Assembly: GCA_002345675.1 (NCBI GenBank)
Contig: DDWL01000008.1
Location: 1 to 64,000 of the forward strand
Length of the DNA stretch: 64,000 nucleotides
DNA from: Bacteroidales bacterium UBA2287
GTDB lineage: Bacteria; Bacteroidota; Bacteroidia; Bacteroidales; Tenuifilaceae
Direction of reading: 5' to 3'
The notes under the pieces are model-generated. The model saw nothing but the letters and a program-made list of their open reading frames with translations, had not been told where the DNA came from and made no database searches. This document shows, one piece after another, positions 8,243-17,137 of this stretch. The position numbers and the translations under genes are program-made. Each line of letters starts with the position of its first letter. Within the stretch, counting starts at the first letter, position 1.

Positions 8243-10021
8243 CTATTCGGGCTTTACAATAATTTTGTTGAGGTTTTTGTCGCTCCAAATTCCCACTAAG
8301 GCTCTAAAATCGCCGTATAGTTCAACAGGAATAATTGCTTGGTTAACTTGCAACTTACGGGTAACCTTTACCTCTTGCCCATTTACTTCGTACAAAATGG
8401 CTATGCTGCCAATGGCGTTCTCCAATTTTTCGCTGCGCGATGGTATTACGGCAACAAAACCTTTGGGAAGTTTAACTGTAAACTCGTAGGTTTCGTCCAG
8501 TGCGTTGGGCAGTTCGAGGCGAGTAGTCCTGCTGGTTGGCAATTCGCCAATATGCGCCATGGAAAAACCTTGTGCAAAAAATGGTAAGGAGAGCGAAAGG
8601 TAATCGCCCGCTTTTTCGGCTGTAAAGCCCTTGGTAAGCGTGATTTTATGAACAACCGAGTCGCTCTTTTCCGATTGCTTCTCCAATTTGAATGCGCTTT
8701 CGGGTATTCCACTTATCAAACCTTTATCCTTTTCGAACTGATTTGCAAAAATTGTTGCCGTTCCTGAAATGTTTCCGTCTTTTCGAAGTTCGAATTTGGC
8801 GCTCATGTCCATTTTAAGTGCCTTTTTTTGAATTGGCTCCAGCGTAAGTGCAGCAAACTCGTTCGACAGGTAAACAATTGCCCGAGAACCCGGAATGGCT
8901 GTTTCGTCGTGCGTGGAGTTAAAGTATCGAGTTTCGCCTTCGTATTCAACTTTTACTACGCACTTGTCGAATGCCAATGGGCTACCAGCTTCGCTTTTAA
9001 TAAAATTGGGATACCCAGCCAGTACTAATTCGGCTTTAAAGCCAGCCTCTTTCAGGAGTGCGTTTAGCAGAATTGCCTTTTCGCCCTCGTTTCCTCCGTT
9101 ACTTTGCCAAACCTGCATTGGCGTGCGAAAACGGTAGCCAACATGTTTTGGGCTTACACGGTACGTAACCATGTTTTTGGCAACATGGTTTTTTATTGCC
9201 TCGGCCAATGCCCAGCCCTTATCGTTACTCTTTAAAAGACTTTCGAAGGTTTTGTCGGCAACGAATTCTTTTGCAAAAGCCGTTTTTATAAAATCGACAG
9301 CCTCGGCAAGGTTTTTATTGCTGAAAAGCAAGGTTTGGTAATCGCCTAGGCCTTCAACCTGATTGGGTTCGTTCGACAGAGCCCGTACGTTTTGGGCCGA
9401 CCAGCGGTAAACGTCGAATTCGCCTTGGGTTAGCTTTGTAAATCTCAAATTTTCGGCTTCGTTAACCACAAAGTGGTTTAGGGTATGCCCCTTTGGAATG
9501 CGAACAATTACCTCCAGTTCCTTTATGGGCGACGATTCGTGAAGCAGCATTTTCTCCGAAAAAATTGATGAAAATTCTGCATTTGTGTGAAGTGTATAGT
9601 CGAGTTCAACCACTGCGCCAATTTCTAACCCAACGTGGGTAATAACCATTTCGCGAAGGTGGTTGTAAGCGGGGGCATCGGCTGCCTGAAAGGGCAAAAC
9701 CTCGTTAAAGGCGTTTGTGGGCGACTGCACCTTTTTGCCATCGGCCATGGTGGTTTCCGATTTGTTAAGCGTTAGGGTTTGGAAATTGGGATTATAAACC
9801 ACAAACGTTTCGCCATACAGACGATGAAACGACATGTACGAATTGTACTGGCGACGGTGATAGTAGCTGTATTCAACAGAACCATCGGCATTAAGCGTGT
9901 ACTCGTGGGTTTGTTTAAGCAGAACCGAGTCGGAGTTTTTTTGCTCTTCGGTTAGCGGCGTGCTACACGATGTAAAAGCCACTAAAAGTAAGCCAGCTAT
10001 GTATTTCAAATTTATCTTCAT
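8243..10021 (-). CDS. DUF3857/transglutaminase-like lipoprotein lacking the catalytic triad
   Basis: The 592-residue lipoprotein has a lipobox ending at Cys19 (FTSC), a DUF3857-like beta domain (about 40-210), a transglutaminase-like core (about 255-380) and a C-terminal beta region. The fold landmarks of the core are present (VWQSNGGNEGEKAILLNALL, then VVKVEY), but Asn311 stands where the nucleophile Cys should be, Lys353 replaces the His, and Asn368 replaces the Asp. It should therefore be catalytically dead and may act as a binding or scaffold protein at the outer membrane or periplasm. The next gene upstream, 5 bases away, encodes a paralog with an intact triad, so the two are co-transcribed and probably work together. 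Confidence 0.8.
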   Translation of the reverse strand: MKINLKYIAGLLLVAFTSCSTPLTEEQKNSDSVLLKQTHEYTLNADGSVEYSYYHRRQYNSYMSFHRLYGETFVVYNPNFQTLTLNKSETTMADGKKVQSPTNAFNEVLPFQAADAPAYNHLREMVITHVGLEIGAVVELDYTLHTNAEFSSIFSEKMLLHESSPIKELEVIVRIPKGHTLNHFVVNEAENLRFTKLTQGEFDVYRWSAQNVRALSNEPNQVEGLGDYQTLLFSNKNLAEAVDFIKTAFAKEFVADKTFESLLKSNDKGWALAEAIKNHVAKNMVTYRVSPKHVGYRFRTPMQVWQSNGGNEGEKAILLNALLKEAGFKAELVLAGYPNFIKSEAGSPLAFDKCVVKVEYEGETRYFNSTHDETAIPGSRAIVYLSNEFAALTLEPIQKKALKMDMSAKFELRKDGNISGTATIFANQFEKDKGLISGIPESAFKLEKQSEKSDSVVHKITLTKGFTAEKAGDYLSLSLPFFAQGFSMAHIGELPTSRTTRLELPNALDETYEFTVKLPKGFVAVIPSRSEKLENAIGSIAILYEVNGQEVKVTRKLQVNQAIIPVELYGDFRALVGIWSDKNLNKIIVKPE

Positions 10022-10026
10022 TGCTT

Positions 10027-11979
10027 TTAGTATTTAAGAATTACCGGTTGTTTTGCAAACTCGTTTTGGTACTTAACCACATTGCGGAACGATGGCCAGT
10101 CGGTTGGCTCGTAAACCCTTTTCTTTAGAGTTACCGTTTGGGTAAACGAAAGTGTGTTGCCATTTATGGTGTACGACGAAACGAAGTTGGCTCCAGTACC
10201 TGCCGACTCCTTGGCTTCGGGGCTGTACACAATGGTCATATTTGCCGGAAGGGTAATGGTTTCGTTAAGTTCAATAAGTTTTGAGCAGCCGTCGGTAAAC
10301 GGAAAGTTTCGAGTTTCGGTTGAAGTATCGAACGAAAGGTGGCTGTGTCGACTTCCAAAGAGGTTTGCAGCAATTACAGGAGTAAAAATTATCTCGTTAC
10401 TGTTTGCTACGGCAAAATTGGGAATTCGGTACTTAACGGTAATTAAAACGGGTTGCTTTAGGTATTCGTAGGGGTCAGTTTTGGTAACCTCAATAATTTC
10501 AATTCGAGGCGAAATTTTCACCAGCTCGCGCTCCAAATTTGCGCTCCAGTCGGCTTTGTAACTTCGGGTAAAAAGTCCTCGTACGCCAGCATCCGATTGC
10601 CCTTCGGCAGTTAGGGCAAATTCGCCGGTAAGAGTTCCCTCTTTATCAATTTGCGAGGTTCCCTTAATGCGGAAGTAGTGATTTTCGGCAGGCGAAATTG
10701 GCGTTTCCATAAGGTCGGCACCCTCGGGAAGTCCCATAAGGTAATTCTGTTGCTGCTCGCGGCTGCTCCACTCTTCGCGCACAAAGGGAACCCACGTTGG
10801 GTCGAGGAGCATATACTCGCCATTTTTCCGTTTTACAACGGTAACCGAGTGGTTAAACTGGTCGGCAGGAATGCGGTCGATTCGCGAACCGGCCATGGTC
10901 ATGGCAGCATACGATTCGAAACCTGCTGCACGAAGCATGGTTACAAGCATTCCGGCTTTGTCCTTACAAACGCCGCAGCGGTCGTAAAAATTCATTTCGC
11001 CCTTATGCAGCGTAAATCCCTCGCCTTTTCCCATCGAAAGTCCGCTGTAGCGCACCTCGTCGGCAACCCAGTGGTTAAGCAGCGAAATAGAATCGATTTC
11101 GGTTTTGGCATTTTTAAGAATCAACTTTACCTTTTTGGTAATTTCGGGCGTGGTTTCGAAGCTTCCATAATCCTCATTAACACCGTAAAACCATTTCGAC
11201 TTGGCAAACCAGTCGGGGCTAGTTGAAAGTAGAAGTTTTGGAGAAACATCCGAAAAGTCGACCATTCGTGGCTCGCGCTTTTGTGGAATAATGTTTTTTA
11301 CCGAGAAGAAGTAGTTAACCATTCCGTTTACATCGTTAACCTTTTCGACGGCTACGCCGTTATAAAACTTGTACTGAAGGTTTTTTTCCTTGGCAACCGT
11401 AACCTGATAAACTTTTTCCATTACCGGAACGGGACTGTAAAAGCTTACAATGTCGTAAAAGTGGCCACGCATAGGGGGAATATAGTAGTCGTCGCTTAGT
11501 TCCTGTTGATATAGAAGCGCGTACGAAAACCCTTTTTTAAAGAACGTTACCTCAATGCCATCGCCGGGTTCGAGGCGACCCACTTCGAGCATTTTTTGAC
11601 GAGCGCCCCAGTAAATCATGCGAGCAGGAGCGGGGTAATCGTAAACTCTTTCGACTCCGAGGTTTTCGATATCCCCATTTTTTCGAATAATTCGAGCCTT
11701 TTCGATACGAACAAACGCCGTAAGCGGGTCGTAGTCGAACTTTATTACTGCCAACTCTTTTGCCCCCGAAGTGCTTAGCACTTTGTAAAGCTGCGAGTTA
11801 ACGAAGTAACTCAGGCCAGTTTCCTGCACCTGCACCTGTGTGCTGTCGTACACCAAAAGGTATCCCGAGTTTGGGTATTCCTTTGCCGTTCCGGCCCTTC
11901 GGAGGAGCTCCACTGGCTGAGCCGAAGAGCCAATTGCCCACAGGGAGAGCAAAGCGTAAATGGTTAGTCGTAATTGCAT
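10027..11979 (-). CDS. DUF3857 and transglutaminase-domain secreted protein (triad intact)
   Basis: The 650-residue protein has a signal peptide (cut near GSSA-QPV, residue 20), a DUF3857 domain (about 45-230), a transglutaminase core (about 285-400) and a C-terminal DUF2569/beta-type region. The catalytic residues are all visible: Cys338 in GVCKDKAGML, His377 in FNHSV and Asp393 in LLDPTW. Periplasmic proteins of this type are thought to act as cysteine peptidases or amidases; the substrate is unknown. It is the first gene of a pair with the triad-less paralog. The gene to its right is on the opposite strand, so the promoter lies between 11980 and 12222. Confidence 0.8.
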   Translation of the reverse strand: MQLRLTIYALLSLWAIGSSAQPVELLRRAGTAKEYPNSGYLLVYDSTQVQVQETGLSYFVNSQLYKVLSTSGAKELAVIKFDYDPLTAFVRIEKARIIRKNGDIENLGVERVYDYPAPARMIYWGARQKMLEVGRLEPGDGIEVTFFKKGFSYALLYQQELSDDYYIPPMRGHFYDIVSFYSPVPVMEKVYQVTVAKEKNLQYKFYNGVAVEKVNDVNGMVNYFFSVKNIIPQKREPRMVDFSDVSPKLLLSTSPDWFAKSKWFYGVNEDYGSFETTPEITKKVKLILKNAKTEIDSISLLNHWVADEVRYSGLSMGKGEGFTLHKGEMNFYDRCGVCKDKAGMLVTMLRAAGFESYAAMTMAGSRIDRIPADQFNHSVTVVKRKNGEYMLLDPTWVPFVREEWSSREQQQNYLMGLPEGADLMETPISPAENHYFRIKGTSQIDKEGTLTGEFALTAEGQSDAGVRGLFTRSYKADWSANLERELVKISPRIEIIEVTKTDPYEYLKQPVLITVKYRIPNFAVANSNEIIFTPVIAANLFGSRHSHLSFDTSTETRNFPFTDGCSKLIELNETITLPANMTIVYSPEAKESAGTGANFVSSYTINGNTLSFTQTVTLKKRVYEPTDWPSFRNVVKYQNEFAKQPVILKY

Positions 11980-12222
11980 TGAATTTTAGTTTTAGGATTA
12001 GTAGTTTATAGGTTGAATTTCAGGTTTATGACTTGCCAAGGTACAAAAGGTTTTGTTGGTTTTTTAAATATTTCGATGTTTTGTTAAGTTGGTCCTAGTG
12101 GTAGCATGCAGTAAAGAATTGAAAAATTTGAGCTATTTAGTATTTGAAAATCTTGTAATTATCAGGCAGTATTTCAATTATCAAACAAAACAATATTTAG
12201 GTTAGTGAATAGTTTATAAGTA

Positions 12223-13065
12223 ATGAAAATCGATAAATTCATAATAGCATTACTAATTGTATATCCATTGATTGTTAAGGGACAAGATGGATGTAAAACA
12301 AGAAAACCAGTAAATCTTGATATACTGGCATTCAATTCGAATAATACATTAACTTGTGATAGATTTCATCATACGCTTAGCCCCAAGATTACTAAGCTTA
12401 AAAGGGTACAAATAGAGGCAGCGCTAACTTTAAGAGATGAATTTTACAAAGGGGAAGATTTCAATAAAAGTAAATCAACGACATTTAATGTGTATTCAAC
12501 CTTTAAAATAAAATATGCATTTGCTAATAATTTTGACATTAACCTAATTTTTAATGAGCTTATCCTTTATTCAGGAGAGGAAATAGAAGAGTATGGCGGA
12601 GAAAACCCTTATTCAAGGTATTCATTGGGAACAAAATATGTTTTCTTTAGGTCTAATAATTATAAAAACATCGTTGGACTATGGGGTCAATTGTCTTTTT
12701 TTAAGGAAGATAACCATTTTATCTTATATCCGGAATTGAAAATTTTGTTTTTGAAAGAATTATTTCAAAAGATTAATGTTACATTTAATATTGGAGGTGC
12801 ATTTATAGCTAAAAATACTATTTCGTTAATATATGCAATAGAACTTAAGATTCTCATGACTAAAAAATTTGAATTAATTGTCGAAAACTATAATGATTAT
12901 ATTCATTTAAATTCTATTGGCAAACCAAGTAATAGATTCTTACTGGGATGTGGAACTTTTATTCATGAAGACTTTTATATGTATTTGACTTATGAAAAAG
13001 GGATTATGAATTCGGATTACCTAAATTATGGGAAAATGGATTTAGGATTTGCTTATATATTTTGA
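12223..13065 (+). CDS. Putative outer-membrane beta-barrel protein, AT-rich
   Basis: The 280-residue protein starts with a signal peptide (MKIDKFIIALLIVYPLIVKG). Alternating hydrophobic/polar strands and a C-terminal Phe (FAYIF) are usual for an outer-membrane barrel. The pattern of an early Cys/His stretch, RYSLGTKYVFF and repeated barrel strands recalls the family annotated as MetA-pathway phenol-degradation outer-membrane proteins, but the match is weak and I would not assign a substrate. The gene is visibly more AT-rich than its neighbours, is the only plus-strand gene between 819 and 18 kb, and has an attC-like motif just after it, so transfer is likely. Confidence 0.6.
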   Translation: MKIDKFIIALLIVYPLIVKGQDGCKTRKPVNLDILAFNSNNTLTCDRFHHTLSPKITKLKRVQIEAALTLRDEFYKGEDFNKSKSTTFNVYSTFKIKYAFANNFDINLIFNELILYSGEEIEEYGGENPYSRYSLGTKYVFFRSNNYKNIVGLWGQLSFFKEDNHFILYPELKILFLKELFQKINVTFNIGGAFIAKNTISLIYAIELKILMTKKFELIVENYNDYIHLNSIGKPSNRFLLGCGTFIHEDFYMYLTYEKGIMNSDYLNYGKMDLGFAYIF

Positions 13066-13086
13066 TTTTTAAAGATTTTCATTAAA

Positions 13087-13122
13087 AAGCCCAACACAAA
13101 ACACACCCCTAGCCGTTATGCA
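13087..13122 (-). other. Second attC-like half-site
   Basis: On the minus strand GCATAAC is followed by an AGGGGTGTGTTTTGTGTTGG block ending GGGCT. The block matches, base for base at about four fifths of positions, the AGGGGTGTATTTCACGCTGG block next to GCACCTAAC at the left window edge. GCATAAC also occurs as an attC core in other integrons. No full second half of the site is visible. It sits between an AT-rich plus-strand gene and a minus-strand gene. Confidence 0.3.
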
Positions 13123-13131
13123 AAATTTTTT

Positions 13132-14388
13132 TTACCTCGGCAAAATATACTTTACCGAAACTCCACCAAAACCAACATTCAGGTTGTTACTTGTGAGTTT
13201 TCGGATGGGAATTTGCACAAAGGGCTCAATAAGCATGCTGCTTTTCCCGAAGGGAAATGAATAACCAGCCGATAGATTGGCAAGGCCAAAAAGATCGACA
13301 CGACTAAAGGCATCGTAGCTTTTATCGACATTAATGGTTGTGTTTGATGCAATTAATTCGTTTTGCCCTGTTTGGGCGTTGAAAACTTCGCGAACTATTT
13401 GGTTTTGGTAGCTTCCAACAAACTGCTGGCTTATATAAACCATCGATGACGAACCTGCCGAAACGAATAGCTTTCGATTCCGTTTACTGCTTAACTCAAA
13501 AACAAAGTTGATAGGAACTTCGAGCGACACAATTTCCATTTGGTTTTCCTGTGACACAATATTTAAGCTGTTTTCACCTTCCGATGCAAGGTTGTCGTAG
13601 TGAGCCGAATTACCAGAAAAAGTTTCCATGCTGTAGGCGTGTCGGGCTAAAGCCAGTCCAGGGCGAACCGCAATATTACTCCCAAGCGAGCGTTCGGCAT
13701 AAAAACCAACCGACACGCCTGGCGACGAAGAGTACGTGTCGCTGGCTTTTGCCATCATTCCCGAAAGCCCAAGGCTATACTCGTTTTTATGCTGTTTCTT
13801 GGTTTCTTGTTCAATAGGTATAACGTTTAAGGCCATTGGTTGCGCAATGTTTTTTGCCTTTTCGTCTATAATAATGGGTTCCGAGGCTTGGCTTGTGGCG
13901 GAAGTTTTTAACGAGTCGATTACTTGTGTTGAGGTGTAGTTGTTCGAAAAAGAAGCCTCCGAGCTGGTTTTTAATGGTGAAACTGAAACTGAAACTTGTG
14001 GAACCTCAGAGGCTTCTGATGAAACTATTTTTTGTTTTTGTAATTTACAATTAGACTGTTTGCTATGGGTAAGGTTTGAATGTGATGTTGGAATTTCTTT
14101 AACTCTACTCTCTTTTACCGCAGGTTTAGTCTCGGTTGATTTTTCGACAAGAATTGTGCCGTTGGTAAGTTTTGTTTTTAATGTGTATGTAGCTATACTC
14201 CCAGCGGCTATGAGCAAAACAATACTAGCCGCTTTTGCCCAAAATGGGAACGGCAAAACAAGCCTTTTGTGTTTGGACTGCTTTTGCTGAAAAGCGGACC
14301 ATCCTTCGTTGGCCAAATGGTCGGCATTGTAACTGCTGCCAAAGGCTTCTTTAATCTGGTCGACAAGTTTTTCGTCAAACCCTTTCAT
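13132..14388 (-). CDS. Trans-envelope anti-sigma-like protein with C-terminal beta-barrel
   Basis: The 418-residue protein has a charged N-terminal segment (1-65) that probably faces the cytoplasm, one membrane helix (about 68-87, PFWAKAASIVLLIAAGSIAT), a long low-complexity Ser/Thr/Lys linker (90-195) and a C-terminal beta-barrel region (about 200-418, ending VSVKYILPR) of the outer-membrane PorT-like type. It overlaps the upstream ECF sigma factor gene by 14 bases, so the two are translationally coupled, and the N-terminus is the obvious sigma-binding part. Such fusions link the outer membrane directly to sigma control. The inducing signal is unknown. Confidence 0.7.
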   Translation of the reverse strand: MKGFDEKLVDQIKEAFGSSYNADHLANEGWSAFQQKQSKHKRLVLPFPFWAKAASIVLLIAAGSIATYTLKTKLTNGTILVEKSTETKPAVKESRVKEIPTSHSNLTHSKQSNCKLQKQKIVSSEASEVPQVSVSVSPLKTSSEASFSNNYTSTQVIDSLKTSATSQASEPIIIDEKAKNIAQPMALNVIPIEQETKKQHKNEYSLGLSGMMAKASDTYSSSPGVSVGFYAERSLGSNIAVRPGLALARHAYSMETFSGNSAHYDNLASEGENSLNIVSQENQMEIVSLEVPINFVFELSSKRNRKLFVSAGSSSMVYISQQFVGSYQNQIVREVFNAQTGQNELIASNTTINVDKSYDAFSRVDLFGLANLSAGYSFPFGKSSMLIEPFVQIPIRKLTSNNLNVGFGGVSVKYILPR

Positions 14389-14962
14389 GGTAACTTTTTA
14401 TTTCGTTAAAATTCTTTTCGTAGAGCTCTCGAAGCATTTTTTTTGCTCGAGTTAAATTCGACCTCGAGGTCGATGTTGTTACACCTAGCATTTCTCCAAT
14501 TTCTTCGTGCGAGTATCCTTCAATTTCGTAAAGGTTAAAGGTTATCCTATGCATTTCGGGTAGCTGGGTAAAGAGACTGGTTATTTCGTTAACCGAAAGT
14601 TCGCTATTTAACAGTGGCTCTGGTTCTTCTGTGTCGGGTATTCCGTTAAGTGAAACTTCTACCTGAAACTTTAGGTTTTTTCGAAAGCTGTCGATGGCGG
14701 TATTAACCAATATTTTCGAAAACCAGCTTTTGAAAGGTTTCTGCGAATCGTACTTCGAAATGTTCTCAAAAACCTTAAGAAAACTGTCGTTCACAACTTC
14801 AATGGCATCGTCGGTTTTGGGCGTGTACCGTATGCAAACCGACATGGCAAAGGAGAAGAAGCGCTTGTAAAGCACTTCCTGAAAGTAAGGGTTTCCCTTT
14901 TTGCAGCCCTCAATGGGGTCGGCATCGGAGTAAGCCTCGATTTTTTCTCTTTTCCAAGCCAT
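14375..14962 (-). CDS. ECF-type RNA polymerase sigma factor
   Basis: The 195-residue sigma-70 family protein lacks regions 1 and 3. Region 2 covers about 27-90 (FFSFAMSVCIRYTPKTDDA, VNDSFLKVFENI) and region 4 about 133-185 (LPEMHRITFNLYEIEGYSHE, EIGEMLGVTTSTSRSNLTRA), with the helix-turn-helix at the end. ECF sigma factors direct RNA polymerase to small regulons in response to envelope signals. The coupled downstream gene supplies the likely anti-sigma partner, and the beta-barrel gene at 15054-15788 lies beyond the promoter end of this pair. Confidence 0.9.
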   Translation of the reverse strand: MAWKREKIEAYSDADPIEGCKKGNPYFQEVLYKRFFSFAMSVCIRYTPKTDDAIEVVNDSFLKVFENISKYDSQKPFKSWFSKILVNTAIDSFRKNLKFQVEVSLNGIPDTEEPEPLLNSELSVNEITSLFTQLPEMHRITFNLYEIEGYSHEEIGEMLGVTTSTSRSNLTRAKKMLRELYEKNFNEIKSYHERV

Positions 14963-15053
14963 TATTTAACCATAGATCGAATGCTTAAATATAACTCCAT
15001 TTCACTCGATTTCATATTTAACCTATTTGCAAATTCAAAGAACTTTGTACTCA

Positions 15054-15788
15054 TTATCGGAACAAAAATCCAAATTTCAACTCAATTCTGTTGAAGTTAG
15101 TAACAGTTTCTCTAACTCCGCCGTTCCACCCGTAGGGACGAGTTTCCGAAATCCTTTGGTACCGATAGCCAATGCCAACTGTTACTGCCGAACGTAGCCA
15201 TGTAAAATTGGCAAGCCCTACACCAGCATTAAAAAGCAACCCCCCTTTGTACTCGGTTGCGCTGAAGGGCGCAAAGTCGTAGTAGTACATTTGCTCCTCT
15301 TCGCGCCCAAAGGCAAAGCTGTAACCGCTTTTCACATAAACAAAAGGCGAAAGTTGCTTATTCAAAGGGTGAAAAGTAAATTCGGCATAAATAGGTAGAA
15401 GTGGCGCACCCATTTGCTCAACACCTACACCAAAACCAAGGCTTAAACCGTTGCTCAACTGATAGCCATTGCCTAGGTGAAAACTTATTGTGTACACGCT
15501 TTCCACATCATTTTTCCCGGCTAAAATGCTAGATGAGAAGTTCATAAAGTAACCCTTGCTCTTAGAAAGCATTTGAGAAGGATTTCTATTTCCATCAATA
15601 TGGCTAACATCGCTCTTGCTAATGGATACTATTTCGGGTTTAATAACTTTAATCTTTATCGAATCGCTCGAATCGGAAACGATGATTCCAGAAATTCTGG
15701 AGCCATCGTTAAGCGTAATGGTTTGCTTTTGCTGCGCTTGAGTAACCAGCGGAACAAAAAAGAGGAGTACTAAAAAAATGCTTTTCAT
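15054..15788 (-). CDS. Secreted outer-membrane beta-barrel hypothetical protein
   Basis: The 244-residue protein has a signal peptide (MKSIFLVLLFFVPLVTQAQQ). A short N-terminal region (about 20-70, TLNDGSRISGIIVSDSSDSI) resembles the start of proteins that sense or bind at the envelope, and the rest is a beta-barrel-like series of strands with a C-terminal Phe-Arg (GFLFR). It follows the LVIVD lipoprotein gene by 6 bases, so these two form a transcription unit. Function unknown; an outer-membrane location is likely. Confidence 0.65.
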   Translation of the reverse strand: MKSIFLVLLFFVPLVTQAQQKQTITLNDGSRISGIIVSDSSDSIKIKVIKPEIVSISKSDVSHIDGNRNPSQMLSKSKGYFMNFSSSILAGKNDVESVYTISFHLGNGYQLSNGLSLGFGVGVEQMGAPLLPIYAEFTFHPLNKQLSPFVYVKSGYSFAFGREEEQMYYYDFAPFSATEYKGGLLFNAGVGLANFTWLRSAVTVGIGYRYQRISETRPYGWNGGVRETVTNFNRIELKFGFLFR

Positions 15789-15794
15789 TTTATG

Positions 15795-17078
15795 TTAGTT
15801 GGTATAAATTGGTATTTGACTTAAAAGTGTCAGGTTTGTAGGGTCAGAATAGTCGTACTGGTAAATGCCTCCTGAGCCAATTAGCATAAGCACTCCATTA
15901 TAAGGAATTACGTCGTATGTGTTGAAATCGGCAAAGTGGGCAAGCTGATTTGAAAGAATAGCCATTGGGTCGGTTTTGTTGTAAACCTTAAGTCCAGCAT
16001 TGCCATCGCAAATAAAAAGCAAATCGCCATCAATACCCAATCCGTGCGGATTAAACATTGGGTACGACTTAACCAAATAGGGATTTGTAATTGACGAAAT
16101 GTCGATAACCTCAAGCAGGTTTTGACCGTTTGCGCAAATATTTCCTGTGCGAAGGGTTACGTAGGCATACTGTCCGTCGACTACTACTGGGTCGCAAGAG
16201 TTTATGTGATTATATTCAGCAATTTGTCTTGGCATTTGAGGGTTTGCTAGGTCGAAAATTAGCATTCCGGTTGTTGTTCCAATAAACAGCTTGTCCTGAA
16301 GTTTAAAAAGAGTCTCCATATTTCGCATAACATCAACGCTGTCGACTACTACCATTTGCGTTTCGGAGGCAACATTCACCGTTTTTAAACGGAATGGTAG
16401 CGACACCACGTAAAGGTTTTGCTCGTTTAGCATAAAACGAGCCATCGATCCTGCTATGCCTGCACCACCCGACCAGTTACCGCTATTTCCTAAGCCATTT
16501 GTAGTAATAAAGTCCATTTCACCTCGGTACATCCAACCATTATATCCCGAAACGCTGTACTCCTCGGTTACTGTTTCAACTTTCCAGCCAGTAATTACAC
16601 CCTTTGTTCTGTCGACTCGGGCGTAAGGAAACCAAATATCGCCTTGGGGTAAAATTTCTGGGAAAACGTTTTTAAGTCGGCCAACCTCCTGCGGATTGTT
16701 AACGTCGCTAATGTCAATAGCAACTAAGTCGATGTAACTGTCGGCAAACAGAATGTTACCGTCAATAGCCATGTCAACATTACCAAGAATTTCGTAGAAA
16801 GCAATTTTTTGTGGACTCGAAGGGTTAGCGTTATCAATTACATGAATTCCCTTTCCGGGATCGTTTACAAAAAGGTAATTGTCCTTAAAATATATTTTGC
16901 CGGGAGTAATGGAGTCGCGGGCTTCAGTTTTTCGAAAACTTGCACGAAACTCGCTAAATGGCATATATACGGGAGTATTAGCAGTGTATGTTACTCGCTC
17001 GTAACTATTGTCGGTGCAGCTTGTAGTTATTGCTGCAAAAGCCATTATGACGCTGAATATTTTAATGAGTTTTTTCAT
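15795..17078 (-). CDS. LVIVD-repeat lipoprotein
   Basis: The 427-residue lipoprotein has a lipobox ending in TTSC at about residue 21. The body consists of repeated beta-propeller-like units with the LVIVD pattern: VAIDISDVNNPQEVGRL, MLIFDLANPQMPRQIAEY, LEVIDISSITNPYLVKS, LKVYNKTDPMAILSN. Such proteins are displayed at the cell surface or periplasm and are thought to bind partners rather than catalyse. Its stop is 6 bases before the start of the beta-barrel gene, suggesting a surface complex of the two products. No ligand can be inferred. Confidence 0.8.
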   Translation of the reverse strand: MKKLIKIFSVIMAFAAITTSCTDNSYERVTYTANTPVYMPFSEFRASFRKTEARDSITPGKIYFKDNYLFVNDPGKGIHVIDNANPSSPQKIAFYEILGNVDMAIDGNILFADSYIDLVAIDISDVNNPQEVGRLKNVFPEILPQGDIWFPYARVDRTKGVITGWKVETVTEEYSVSGYNGWMYRGEMDFITTNGLGNSGNWSGGAGIAGSMARFMLNEQNLYVVSLPFRLKTVNVASETQMVVVDSVDVMRNMETLFKLQDKLFIGTTTGMLIFDLANPQMPRQIAEYNHINSCDPVVVDGQYAYVTLRTGNICANGQNLLEVIDISSITNPYLVKSYPMFNPHGLGIDGDLLFICDGNAGLKVYNKTDPMAILSNQLAHFADFNTYDVIPYNGVLMLIGSGGIYQYDYSDPTNLTLLSQIPIYTN

Positions 17079-17137
17079 TTCTAATCAGATTTAGGTTTTT
17101 TAAAACGTTGCTTAAACTATTAACTCGGTAATTGAGA

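Noticed and set aside
12223..13065. Assigning the barrel protein a phenol-pathway role
   Set aside because: The resemblance is only to the general barrel pattern; no substrate evidence.
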